Assembly: GCA_047345645.1 (NCBI GenBank)
Contig: JBLEFH010000008.1
DNA length: 64,000 bases
Direction: 5' to 3' (one strand)
Source: JBLEFH01 sp047345645
Lineage (GTDB): Bacteria; Pseudomonadota; Alphaproteobacteria; Rhodobacterales; Rhodobacteraceae
Each line of letters begins with the position of its first letter. Position 1 is the first letter of the stretch. Made by a program: the position numbers and the translations under genes. The notes below the pieces were generated by a model. The model was not told the DNA's origin, did not search any database, and saw only the letters and a program-made list of their open reading frames with translations. This document shows, in pieces, positions 8,297 to 17,365 of the stretch.

Positions 8297-9672
8297 CAGA
8301 AAAAGTCGATCCCGACCTGGAACAGCGCCTCGACCTGAGCGATGTCTTCTTTCATGCAGAACACGGCGAGAATGTCGCCCACCTCGATCCGGGTGGAGCC
8401 GCGCGGCATGACCAGTTGCTCGCCCTTGAGGATCCCGCCGACGAGCGCGCCTTCGGGAAAATTCACCTCAGACAAGGACTTACCGGCGATTTCGGACGTG
8501 GCGAGAACCTGCGCCTCGAAGATCTCCGCCTCGCCATCGCCGATGGAATAGACCTGCCGCACCTTGCCGTGACGAATGTGCCGCAGGATCGAGGACACCG
8601 TCACCGCACGAGGGTTAATGGTCGCGTCAATCCCGAGATGGGGCACCAGTTCCTGCATGGACGGATCGTTCACCAAGGCGATCACCATCGGGCACCCAAA
8701 CGCCTTCGCGCGCGCACAGGACAGCAGGTTCGTTTTGTCGTCATCCGTCACGGCAATAAAGCTGTCCGCGCGGCGAATATTGGCCTCTTCGAGAATGTCG
8801 CGGTCGAGCCCGTCGCCATTCAGCACAATCGAGCGCTCCAGAATATCCGCCGCCGCCTCTGCCGTGCGCCGATCTCGCTCGATAACCTTAACGCGGGTGC
8901 GCGGTGTGCCATTTTCCAGCTTAATCGCGATCTCGCGACCCACGGCCCCTGCCCCGACGAGGATCGAGCGATCACCGCGGCGCTGCGTTTTGCCGAAAAT
9001 TTCCAGCGTGCGGTCCACATCGCGGGAATCGACCATGAGGTAAAGCGAGTCGCCGGTATAGATCTGGTCCGACGGCTCCGGCGCGAACAAACGCCCGTCG
9101 CGGCGCACGCCAACGACGACCGAGCGCAGCGTTGAGAAGAGTTCCGTCAATTGATTCAGGGGCGTATTAGAAACTGCTGCCCCTTCATCCACCACGATCC
9201 CGAGCATCTGGGATTTGCCCTCAAGAAAGGTTTCGGAGTCAAAAGCCGCAGGAATTTTCAGCCGGTCAATTGCCGCCTCGGCGACCTCCTTTTCCGGCGA
9301 AATCACCACGTCAATCGGCAGGTGATCGCGGCGATAAAGGTCGGAATAAATCACGTCGAGATAGGAGCGCCCACGCAGACGCGCGATCTTGCGCGGCACG
9401 CCGAAGACCGAATGGGCGACCTGACAGGTGACCATATTCACCTCGTCGGACTGCGTCGCGGCGATGATCATGTCCGCGTCGGATGCGCCGGCCTTATCAA
9501 GCACATCCGGGTAGCTTGCGAAACCAATTACGCCTTGCACATCAAGGGTTTCCGTCGCGCGGCGCACAAGCGCACCATTATTGTCGATCACGGTGACGTT
9601 GTTGCGCTCCTGCGACAAATGCCGCGCAATCTGCGAGCCGACCTGACCCGCGCCGCAGATAATCACCCTCAT
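8296..9672 (-). CDS. trkA: Trk system potassium uptake regulator TrkA
   Basis: The product has 458 residues and two tandem RCK units, each an NAD-binding Rossmann part plus an RCK_C part. The first begins VIICGAGQVGSQIARHLS with Asp of VIDNN after the second strand; the second begins ILVGAGAVGREIA. TrkA binds nucleotide and gates TrkH. The gene's start overlaps the ntrX stop by 4 bases (ATGA), so K+ uptake is physically joined to the nitrogen two-component genes in one series, as in other Rhodobacteraceae. Confidence 0.94.
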   Translation of the reverse strand: MRVIICGAGQVGSQIARHLSQERNNVTVIDNNGALVRRATETLDVQGVIGFASYPDVLDKAGASDADMIIAATQSDEVNMVTCQVAHSVFGVPRKIARLRGRSYLDVIYSDLYRRDHLPIDVVISPEKEVAEAAIDRLKIPAAFDSETFLEGKSQMLGIVVDEGAAVSNTPLNQLTELFSTLRSVVVGVRRDGRLFAPEPSDQIYTGDSLYLMVDSRDVDRTLEIFGKTQRRGDRSILVGAGAVGREIAIKLENGTPRTRVKVIERDRRTAEAAADILERSIVLNGDGLDRDILEEANIRRADSFIAVTDDDKTNLLSCARAKAFGCPMVIALVNDPSMQELVPHLGIDATINPRAVTVSSILRHIRHGKVRQVYSIGDGEAEIFEAQVLATSEIAGKSLSEVNFPEGALVGGILKGEQLVMPRGSTRIEVGDILAVFCMKEDIAQVEALFQVGIDFF

Positions 9673-11021
9673 GAATCATCCTTTTTCTTGCTCGCAACGC
9701 CGAGGCTTTTGAGCTTGCGGTGCAGGGCCGAGCGCTCCATGCCGACGAAGCTTGCCGTGCGGGAGACATTGCCGCCATAACGGTTAATCTGCGCGATGAG
9801 ATAGTCGCGTTCGAAGAGCTCGCGCGCCTCGCGGAGCGGCAGACCAATGAAATGCGGCGCAAGGCCGGTTTCGACCTCGCCGCCCGTCGCATCGCCCGCC
9901 AGCTCTTCGGCAGAAATTTCGCCGTTTTCTCCGCCCATTATGAGCGCACGTTCAAGTGTGTTGCGAAGCTGGCGGATATTGCCCGGCCAGTTCATGCTTT
10001 GCAGCATCACAATGGCCTCTTCGCTCAAGGATTTTCGCGCAAGCCCTTGGGTTTTAATGATCTCTTCCATGAAATGCTCGGCGAGCAGTGGAATGTCCTC
10101 GCGCCGCTGCTCCAGCGACGGCACAGCAATCGGGACCACGTTCAGCCGGTGATACAGTTCTTCCCGGAAACGCCCTTCGGTAATTTCCGTTTTCAAATCG
10201 CGGGTTGTGGCCGAAATCACCCGTGCGTCCACGCGAACAGTCTCCGAGCCGCCGGGCCGGGTGAAACTCTGATCCACCAGAACGCGCAGCAGTTTCGACT
10301 GCGTCATCAACGGCATATCGGCGACTTCATCTAGGAAAAGAATGCCGCCATGCGCCTGTTCTAAAAGACCTTTTTCGCCGCCCGTCCCGAACAGCACATC
10401 CTCCATCCGCTCCGGCGAAATTGTAGCGGAGTTGACCGACACAAACGGCTCCTCCGCCCGGTCGCTCTGCGTATGGATATAGCGCGCCGCGATCTCTTTA
10501 CCCGCGCCAGACGGCCCTGTGAGCATGATCCGCCCATTGCCACGCGTCACCTTATCGAGCTGCGATTTCAACGACTTGAAGGACGAACTTTCACCGATCA
10601 TCTCGGTCCTCGTGACCTCGCCGCGCCGCAGTTTCGCGTTCTCCCGCCGCAACCCGCTCGTCTCCAGCGCTCTGGTAATAACCACCATCAACTGGTCGAT
10701 ATTGAACGGTTTTTCGATGAAGTCATAAGCGCCCTGCTTGATCGCCGCGACCGCAATTTCGATATTGCCATGCCCCGAAATGATCACAACCGGCACGTCC
10801 GGGTTGTTTTGCTTGCAGTTTTTCAGGATGTCGATTCCATCCATCCGGCTGTCTTTGAGCCAGATATCAAGGATAATCAGATCCGGCGCTTCGGCATTCA
10901 TCTGCTCGATATAGCTGTCCGCATCCCATCCGAGGCGCACCTCATGCCCCTCATCCTGCAAGATGTCCGCGATCAGGTCGCGAATGTCCTTTTCGTCGTC
11001 AATGACCAGAATGTCGCTCAT
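9669..11021 (-). CDS. ntrX: Nitrogen response regulator NtrX
   Basis: The product has 450 residues when begun at the ATG at 11021, where the receiver starts MSDILVIDDEKDIRDL; an in-frame longer start at 11099 would add 26 unrelated residues inside ntrY. Domains: receiver (Asp in LIILDIW), AAA+ domain (Walker A GPSGAGKE, Walker B GGILFLDE), and a Fis-type HTH (SRTASFVGMERSALHRKLKS). The GAFTGA loop for sigma54 contact is absent: the sequence runs LFGTGGEKGLLEQAHGG. That is common in NtrX and suggests it does not act as a normal sigma54 activator. Its partner sensor NtrY is directly upstream. Confidence 0.93.
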   Translation of the reverse strand: MSDILVIDDEKDIRDLIADILQDEGHEVRLGWDADSYIEQMNAEAPDLIILDIWLKDSRMDGIDILKNCKQNNPDVPVVIISGHGNIEIAVAAIKQGAYDFIEKPFNIDQLMVVITRALETSGLRRENAKLRRGEVTRTEMIGESSSFKSLKSQLDKVTRGNGRIMLTGPSGAGKEIAARYIHTQSDRAEEPFVSVNSATISPERMEDVLFGTGGEKGLLEQAHGGILFLDEVADMPLMTQSKLLRVLVDQSFTRPGGSETVRVDARVISATTRDLKTEITEGRFREELYHRLNVVPIAVPSLEQRREDIPLLAEHFMEEIIKTQGLARKSLSEEAIVMLQSMNWPGNIRQLRNTLERALIMGGENGEISAEELAGDATGGEVETGLAPHFIGLPLREARELFERDYLIAQINRYGGNVSRTASFVGMERSALHRKLKSLGVASKKKDDS

Positions 11022-11022
11022 A

Positions 11023-13251
11023 CTACTCGCCTCTTTCCTCCACGGGATATACCGGCAACACGATACGCGCCAGTGCTCCCTGATGGGCGCTGCCTTCAAA
11101 TTCCGGCGCGTCCATCAAATCGAGCTCACCCCCATGTTCTTCTATGATTTTCTTGACGATGGGCAGGCCGAGGCCCGTCCCACTCGCCCGTGTCGTCACA
11201 TAGGGCTCGAACAGCCGGGCGCGGTCCTCCGGAAGGCCGATCCCGTTATCACTGATCGCGATAATTGCGCTTTGCCCCTCGGTCTGCAAGCTCACGATCA
11301 CCCGCGGCGCGTAATCGGCATCCGGATGCTCCTCGCGATAGCTTTGCGTCGCCTCGACGGCGTTTTTTGTCAGGTTTGTCAGCGCTTGGCCAATCATTGT
11401 CTCGTCGAGATGGGCGGTCACGATGTGCTCCGGCAGCGCGAGGTCAATCTGCACGTCGCCCTCCCGCTGAAGCGCCACCGTGTCGCGCAGCACCTTGCCG
11501 AGATCTACATCCCGCCGCTGCGGCTCGGGCATCCGCGCGAATTTCGAGAACTCATCAACAATCCGGCGCAAGTCATTGGTTTGACGCACGATAACGTCCG
11601 AATACTGCTCCAGCGCGTCGCGATCCTCATCGCCGAGCATCTTGCCGAATTTCCGCTTCACCCGCTCCGCCGAAAGCTGGATCGGGGTGAGCGGGTTCTT
11701 GATTTCATGGGCAATCCGGCGCGCCACATCACCCCAGGCGGCCATGCGCTGCGCGGCGACGAGATCGGTCACGTCGTCGAATGTCATCACATAGCCCTCA
11801 ATCGCGCCATCATCGCGATAGCGTCGCGCGAGGCGGGTCAGCAGCGTCTCGCCACCCCCGCTTTGCAGCCGGATTTCCGCTTGAACAGAATTGCCTTTCT
11901 TCTCGGAAAGCTTGTCAAAAAGCGGGGCGAACTCCGGGACGACTTCGGCAATCTGCGCGCCTTCCAGCCCGTCGCGATCCAGCATCCGCAGCGCGGACCG
12001 GTTCGACAGCTCCACACGGCCCTCCGCATCCAAACCGATGACGCCCGCAGACACACCTGACAGCACAGAGTCGAAAAGCCGCCGCCGCATTTCCGTCTCA
12101 TCATGAGCGGTGACGAGCGCGTCCCGCTGGTTTTTCACCTGCCGTGTCATGCGGTTAAACATGCGTCCTAACAACGCGATCTCGTCATCGCCCTGCTCTT
12201 CAGGCACTTTGGCGTCGAAATCCCCGGCCCCGACCCGCTGCGCCGCGCCCGCAAGCCGACCGACTGGCCCTGCGATCCGCTCCGCCAGCACCAGCGCGAG
12301 CCAGACCGAGGCGAGGATCACCACCAGCGCAAAGCCCAGATAAATCAGGCCAAATTCGAAAAAGAGCCGCCCGCGCTCGCGCTCCAGCTCGTTATAGAGG
12401 GAGATGGAATCCTTGGTCTCATCGAGCAGGTTCAGGATCTCGCCATCGACCGTGCGCGCGATATAAAGATAGCTGTCCGGCCAGCCCGCCAGTTTCACAA
12501 GTGCGCGGAACTCATTGTTATCCCAGTCTTCTATGATCGCGACCCGGCCTGCATTCGCCGCCTCAAAAGCCTCCGGCGACGGCGCATCAAAGTTGAAAAG
12601 ATAGCTGCGCTCGCCTCGCGCCGTGATCTCGCCCGCGCCGTCGATCACAAACGCCTCTTTCAGCCCGCGCTGCATCTGCGCCTGCCCTTGGCTCAGATAC
12701 TCACGCAGCTGACCACCCGAGAGCAGCGGATCGCGCCGTTTCCGCTCCTGAAGAAACGCGGCCAGAATGTTGATATCGTCGGACAAATCGACCCGGTGTT
12801 CATCCTCATAAGCGGTCGCCGCGGCGAGCGATGTGCCGACCACATTTTTAACCCGGTCGGAAAACCAACCCTCCAGCCCGAGATTGAGCGTCAGCGTGGC
12901 AAAAATCGCGAGCAGCACCGTGGGGATCAGCGCCACCATGGCAAACACGGTGACGAGCCGCGTGTGAAGACGTGAACCCGCCGAATGCGCGCGCCGCTGC
13001 GCTACGATCTGCACGATCCGCCGCGCGACAAGCGCCGCAACAACAAGTACATAGGCCATATCGAGCAGCAACACGCCGCGCAGCGCAAAGCTGATCGACG
13101 CCTCGTCGCCGCGCGCCAGCAGCGTGATCGTGAGCAGCGCCAGCAGCGGGCCGACCGCGAAGAGCACAAGCGTCAGCCGCCCGCGCCAAGGGCTCTCACG
13201 CCACCAGCGCCGCAGCGCAAGCTGCATGGTCATGATCGGTGTCTGTGGCAA
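11023..13251 (-). CDS. ntrY: Nitrogen sensor histidine kinase NtrY
   Basis: The product has 742 residues. The N-terminal third has several membrane helices and an extracytoplasmic segment, followed by a HAMP region after LVLAERIAGPVGRLAGAA, a PAS-like domain, then the HisKA dimer (His in RRIAHEIKNPLTPIQLSAER) and a HATPase domain (N box NLTKNAVEAT, G boxes DNGIGLPED and GTGLGLPI). It phosphorylates NtrX and in related bacteria links nitrogen, redox and envelope signals. The stop TAG at 11023-11025 is one base from the ntrX start codon. Confidence 0.94.
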   Translation of the reverse strand: MPQTPIMTMQLALRRWWRESPWRGRLTLVLFAVGPLLALLTITLLARGDEASISFALRGVLLLDMAYVLVVAALVARRIVQIVAQRRAHSAGSRLHTRLVTVFAMVALIPTVLLAIFATLTLNLGLEGWFSDRVKNVVGTSLAAATAYEDEHRVDLSDDINILAAFLQERKRRDPLLSGGQLREYLSQGQAQMQRGLKEAFVIDGAGEITARGERSYLFNFDAPSPEAFEAANAGRVAIIEDWDNNEFRALVKLAGWPDSYLYIARTVDGEILNLLDETKDSISLYNELERERGRLFFEFGLIYLGFALVVILASVWLALVLAERIAGPVGRLAGAAQRVGAGDFDAKVPEEQGDDEIALLGRMFNRMTRQVKNQRDALVTAHDETEMRRRLFDSVLSGVSAGVIGLDAEGRVELSNRSALRMLDRDGLEGAQIAEVVPEFAPLFDKLSEKKGNSVQAEIRLQSGGGETLLTRLARRYRDDGAIEGYVMTFDDVTDLVAAQRMAAWGDVARRIAHEIKNPLTPIQLSAERVKRKFGKMLGDEDRDALEQYSDVIVRQTNDLRRIVDEFSKFARMPEPQRRDVDLGKVLRDTVALQREGDVQIDLALPEHIVTAHLDETMIGQALTNLTKNAVEATQSYREEHPDADYAPRVIVSLQTEGQSAIIAISDNGIGLPEDRARLFEPYVTTRASGTGLGLPIVKKIIEEHGGELDLMDAPEFEGSAHQGALARIVLPVYPVEERGE

Positions 13252-13284
13252 ATCTGCTGCTCGCTGTTGCTCTTTGGCGGCAGG

Positions 13285-14628
13285 TTACATCATCTTCCGG
13301 CTGCGAGTCACGGCTATGTCGTAATTCGTGATCTTCTTTCGCAGCGTATTTCGGTTGAGGCCCAGCAGTTCCGCCGTGCGGATCTGATTCCCGCCGGTCG
13401 CATCCAGTGAAAGCTCTATAAGAGGTTGCTCCAACTCGCTGAGAATACGGTGATAAAGGCCGGCCGGCGGCAGCGCTTCGCCATGCAGCGCGAAATAGCG
13501 CCGCAGATGCGCCTCGATCGCGCCGCGCAGCGAACCGTTGTCGCGCGACGGCATGGCGGGGGCATCGTCCAGCGCCTCGGCAACCATCGCTTCCGTCACC
13601 TCGTTGCCGCCCGCCAGCGCACTCAGCCGGACCACAAGATTTTGTAATTCCCGCAAATTTCCGGGCCAGCTATAAGCCCGCAGCCGGTCAAGCGCCTCAT
13701 TGCTGAACCCGCCGCTCTCACTCGGCGCGGATTGCAGGAAATGGCGCACAAGATCGGGGATGTCGTCGAGCCGTTCGCGCAGCGGCGGCAGGTCGATCGG
13801 CATCACATTGAGGCGGTGAAACACATCCTCGCGGAACACTTTTTCGGCCACCTTCTTGCGCAGGTTCCTCTGGGTCGAGGCAAGGATGCGCGGGCTGTTC
13901 TCCGCCGTCAAAATCGCGAGAAGCCGCCCTTGAAGCGCCATCGGCAAGTCCCCGATTTCATCCAAAAAAAGCGTCCCGCCGCGCGCCCTTTCCAGCGCGC
14001 CGTTCGGCCCGAACAGCGCTTCGCCCAAACTCTCGGCATCCGCGGCGGCGAGGTTTACGGTGATGAAGGGCGCCGAGCCGCTATCCCCGTAATCATGCAG
14101 CGTTTTCGCGACCAGCCCCTTGCCCGTCCCGGACTCGCCCGAAATCAGCACCGGCATATCGAGCTGCATCGTCCGCGCCATCAGCTTGTAGAGCTTTTGC
14201 ATCGCGTCCGACCGCCCAATGAGTGGCAGATTATCCGGCTGCGTATTCGGCACGGTCTTGGCCGGACGGCGATCCAGCGCGCGCTTCACATGACCGATAA
14301 GCGCCCGCAAATCAAAGGGTTTCGGGAGATACTCAAAGGCCCCCTGCTCTTCCGCACGGATCGCGGTCACGATCGTGTTCTGCGCGCTCATCACGATGAT
14401 CGGCAGATCCGGCCGCGCGGTTTTCAGATCGCCAAGCCGCTCCAGCATGTCGCCATCGGGCATCAGCACATCGGTGATCACCACATCGCCCTCGCCCTCC
14501 TCGGCCCAACGAAGCAGCGTCGTGATCGTCGCCGTCGCGCGCACCTTGCAGCCCGCCCGCGTCAGCGCCTGCGTCAGCACCGTGCGAATGGTGCGGTCGT
14601 CATCGGCAATGAGGATCGTTCCGTCCAT
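13285..14628 (-). CDS. ntrC: Nitrogen regulator NtrC, without GAFTGA loop
   Basis: The product has 447 residues: receiver (ADDD pocket, phospho-acceptor Asp in VITDVLMPD), AAA+ core (Walker A GESGTGKG, Walker B GGTLFLDE), and a Fis-type HTH (NQIRTAELLGLNRNTLRKKI). The segment that should hold GAFTGA reads LFGPNGALERARGG, a clean deletion. Rhodobacter capsulatus NtrC has the same deletion and is known to activate sigma70 rather than sigma54 polymerase, so this protein most likely works the same way. It follows ntrB with 9 bases between. Expected targets include glnBA at 48679-50549. Confidence 0.95.
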   Translation of the reverse strand: MDGTILIADDDRTIRTVLTQALTRAGCKVRATATITTLLRWAEEGEGDVVITDVLMPDGDMLERLGDLKTARPDLPIIVMSAQNTIVTAIRAEEQGAFEYLPKPFDLRALIGHVKRALDRRPAKTVPNTQPDNLPLIGRSDAMQKLYKLMARTMQLDMPVLISGESGTGKGLVAKTLHDYGDSGSAPFITVNLAAADAESLGEALFGPNGALERARGGTLFLDEIGDLPMALQGRLLAILTAENSPRILASTQRNLRKKVAEKVFREDVFHRLNVMPIDLPPLRERLDDIPDLVRHFLQSAPSESGGFSNEALDRLRAYSWPGNLRELQNLVVRLSALAGGNEVTEAMVAEALDDAPAMPSRDNGSLRGAIEAHLRRYFALHGEALPPAGLYHRILSELEQPLIELSLDATGGNQIRTAELLGLNRNTLRKKITNYDIAVTRSRKMM

Positions 14629-14637
14629 CTCTCCCCC

Positions 14638-15684
14638 TTAACGCCCCGTCCAGACCGGCAGCAGCACGCGAAACGCCGTCGCGCCCGGTTTGGTCTCCGC
14701 CTCGATCCGCCCGCCATGATCGGACACCAATTTGGAGACGAGACTGAGCCCGAGCCCGCTCCCCGCCTGTTTGGTTGTGATAAACGGATCGAACATCGTG
14801 CTCATCACCTCATCGGGGATCATCGGCCCGTCATCGAGCACTGAAATCTCCAGCGGCACGGCCTGGCTGGAGCCGTCGCGCATCACCCGCATCCCTGTTC
14901 GATAGGCGGTCTTGAGCGTGATCGTCCCGCCCGGCTCCATCGCCTCGGCGGCGTTTTTGATCAGGTTTTGAAGGATTTGCAGAAGCTGGTCACTATGGCT
15001 CCGCGCCTCGGGCAACGACGGATCGTAATCAAGCACAAAGCGACAATGTTTGGCAAAACCCGCCTCGGCCATCATCTTGGCGCGGTCCAGCACGTCGTGG
15101 ATATTGACCGGCTCCATCTCCACCGCGACGCCGCCCGCGAAACTCTCCATCCGGTCCACGAGACGGCCAATCCGCCCGGCCTCCTGCTCGATGAGATTGG
15201 CCAGCCCCGCATCATCCTCAGGCAGCCCCATTTCCAGAAGCTGCGCCGCGCCGATAATGCCGGCCAGCGGGTTGCGGATCTCATGGGCCAGCATCGCCGC
15301 CATGCCCGAGACCGACCGCGCGGCGCTGGCCTGCGCCCGCCCCTGATCGGTCTGCTCCACCATGCCGCGCGGATGCACCAGCAACAGAACCGCGCCGTCG
15401 TTCATCGGCGAAAGGTGATAGCGCGCTTCGCCGCAAATATGCTCACCCCAACTGGCCGATTCGAGATGAAGCGTCATCTGTTGGCCGTCCGCCGCATTGA
15501 TCAGCGCATGGGAAAGCTTGCTATCCGCCCCTAAATGCACCTCGGCGCGGCGCTTTTTCATCATCTTTTCGGACATGGAAAAGAAGGCTTCGGACTCGTC
15601 ATTCGCCATGACGATCTGCCCACGCCCATCCACGATGACCGCCGGGTAAGGGATCGCGCTCCACGCCTCTTCGCCCCAAGTCAT
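14638..15684 (-). CDS. ntrB: Nitrogen sensor histidine kinase NtrB
   Basis: The product has 348 residues and is soluble, with no membrane segments. An N-terminal PAS domain (IPYPAVIVDGRGQIVMANDE) is followed by HisKA with His in MLAHEIRNPLAGIIGAAQLL, then HATPase with the N box NLIKNAAEAM and G boxes DDGPMIPDE and GSGLGLSL. NtrB phosphorylates NtrC under nitrogen limitation and is restrained by PII (glnB). The start overlaps the dusB stop by 4 bases (ATGA), so it belongs to the dusB-ntrBC transcript. Confidence 0.95.
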   Translation of the reverse strand: MTWGEEAWSAIPYPAVIVDGRGQIVMANDESEAFFSMSEKMMKKRRAEVHLGADSKLSHALINAADGQQMTLHLESASWGEHICGEARYHLSPMNDGAVLLLVHPRGMVEQTDQGRAQASAARSVSGMAAMLAHEIRNPLAGIIGAAQLLEMGLPEDDAGLANLIEQEAGRIGRLVDRMESFAGGVAVEMEPVNIHDVLDRAKMMAEAGFAKHCRFVLDYDPSLPEARSHSDQLLQILQNLIKNAAEAMEPGGTITLKTAYRTGMRVMRDGSSQAVPLEISVLDDGPMIPDEVMSTMFDPFITTKQAGSGLGLSLVSKLVSDHGGRIEAETKPGATAFRVLLPVWTGR

Positions 15685-16640
15685 GCCGCCATCTCCAACG
15701 GGTTGCGAATGAGGGCGAGCACCTCTTTCGGATCTTCAGAGCGCAAGAGTTTTGCGCGGGTTAGCGGCTGATCTTCAAAATACCACCCAAGATGCTTGCG
15801 CGCGGTGCGCAGGCCCAGTTCCCGCCCGTAAAATGTCAAAATCGCCTCGTAATGCTCGGAAATCACGTCGTCTTTTTCGTCAGCGGTCAGCGATGTGATG
15901 GGCCGCCCCGCAAGATCGTCCGCTATCTGCTTCAAAAGCCACGGTGTTCCCTGCGCACCGCGTCCGATCATCACCGCATCGGCACCCGAAGCATCCAGCG
16001 CCGCCCGCGCGTCGTGACTGCTGCAAATATCGCCATTCGCGACCAATGGTACCGTGATCGCCTCGCGCACACGCCGGATCGCAGCCCAGTCGGCTATGCC
16101 CTTGTAAAACTGACAGCGCGTCCGCCCGTGCACGGTGATCATCTGCACGCCCGCCGCCTCCGCGCGCCGCGCAATCTCCGGCGCATTCAACATGTGGTCG
16201 TCCCAGCCGAGCCGCATTTTCAGCGTCACCGGGACGCTTACCGCCTTTACGGTCGCCTCAATGAGCGACAGCGCATGGTCAGGATCGCGCATCAGGGCCG
16301 AACCGGACAACCCGTTCGTGACCTTCCGCGCCGGACATCCCATATTGATATCAATGATTTCCGCGCCATTGCTCTCACAAAGCCGCGCCGCCTCGCCCAT
16401 CCAGTAAGCCTCGCGTCCGGCAAGCTGCACCGCCGTCGCCACCTCGCCAAAGCCAAGCTCCGCCTTCGCCGCGCTGGTCGCATTGCCCTGCACAATCTCG
16501 CGGCTGGCCACCATTTCGGACACCACCAGCCCCGCCCCAAATCGCGACACGAGTCGGCGGTAAGGTAAATCAGTGATCCCCGCCATGGGGGCGAGGAAAA
16601 CGGGATCTCTATGACCTATTTTTGACCAAATTTCGGACAA
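15681..16640 (-). CDS. dusB: tRNA-dihydrouridine synthase DusB (NifR3)
   Basis: The product has 319 residues with a TIM barrel. FMN-site motif PVFLAPMAGITDLPYRRL, the catalytic-Cys motif INMGCPARKVTNG, and TVHGRTRCQFYKG are present. DusB reduces uridines in the tRNA D-loop. The best start is a TTG at 16640, giving MSEIWSKIGHRDPVFLAPMA; there is no ATG or GTG that leaves the first barrel strand intact. It heads the nitrogen-regulation operon, the place called nifR3 in Rhodobacter, and is divergent from ispD with a gap of about 77 bases that must hold both promoters. Confidence 0.93.
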   Translation of the reverse strand: MSEIWSKIGHRDPVFLAPMAGITDLPYRRLVSRFGAGLVVSEMVASREIVQGNATSAAKAELGFGEVATAVQLAGREAYWMGEAARLCESNGAEIIDINMGCPARKVTNGLSGSALMRDPDHALSLIEATVKAVSVPVTLKMRLGWDDHMLNAPEIARRAEAAGVQMITVHGRTRCQFYKGIADWAAIRRVREAITVPLVANGDICSSHDARAALDASGADAVMIGRGAQGTPWLLKQIADDLAGRPITSLTADEKDDVISEHYEAILTFYGRELGLRTARKHLGWYFEDQPLTRAKLLRSEDPKEVLALIRNPLEMAA

Positions 16641-16717
16641 TGCTTAACCTTTGTGCAATCACTCTCTTTTAACGCTTTCAAATTGCGATGACTAGAGGGT
16701 TGCGGCAAAAGGTCACC

Positions 16718-17365
16718 ATGAGTTTTGACGCCATGATTGTTGCCGCTGGGCGCGGCACCCGCGCCGGAGATGGGCTGCCCAAACAATACCGTCCGCTTGG
16801 CGGTGTCCCCGTGCTGACCCACGCGGCGCAGCACCTGCTGGCCCATCCGGGTTTGAACCGGCTCGTCATCGTGATCCACGCAGAGGATCAGGCGCGTTTC
16901 GATGCGCTCGGCTTGCGCGATCCGCGCCTTGCGCCGCCGGTCATTGGTGGGGCAAGCCGTAGCGCCTCCGTCCGTGCCGGTCTCGCAGCGCTTTCGGGCG
17001 ATCAGCCGATTCTCGTCCACGATGCCGCCCGCCCATTCCTGCCGCCCGAGGTAATCGACCGGCTTCTCATCGCGCTTGACAACGCGGAGGCCGCGATCCC
17101 CGTGTTGCCTGTCGTCGATGCCCTCTGGCGCGGCGGCAAGATTGCTGAACGCCCGGAGCCGCGCGATGCCCTCTGGCGCGCGCAAACACCCCAAGCGTTT
17201 CACGCAAAGACCCTGCGCCAAGCTCATGAAAAGGCGGGCGAAGCGGCGGATGATGCGGCCCTTGTGCACCAAATGGGCGGCAAAATTGCCCTCGTCACAG
17301 GCGATGAACGGCTCTATAAATTGACCTATCCCGCAGATTTTGCCCGCGCCGAGAAGGAGTTGTGA
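16718..17365 (+). CDS. ispD: 2-C-methyl-D-erythritol 4-phosphate cytidylyltransferase
   Basis: The product has 215 residues when begun at ATG 16718; the in-frame 16688 start would add ten residues not typical for the family. It joins CTP to MEP in the non-mevalonate isoprenoid pathway. The nucleotide loop VAAGRGTRAGDGLPKQY and the later HDAARPF motif are intact. The TGA stop at 17363-17365 directly touches the ispF ATG and both genes are in the same frame. In many alphaproteobacteria IspD and IspF are one fused protein; here a single stop codon separates them. Confidence 0.95.
   Translation: MSFDAMIVAAGRGTRAGDGLPKQYRPLGGVPVLTHAAQHLLAHPGLNRLVIVIHAEDQARFDALGLRDPRLAPPVIGGASRSASVRAGLAALSGDQPILVHDAARPFLPPEVIDRLLIALDNAEAAIPVLPVVDALWRGGKIAERPEPRDALWRAQTPQAFHAKTLRQAHEKAGEAADDAALVHQMGGKIALVTGDERLYKLTYPADFARAEKEL

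Noticed and set aside
16688..16717. Longer start of ispD at 16688
   Set aside because: It would add ten residues (MTRGLRQKVT) not found in the family; ATG 16718 gives the usual N terminus.
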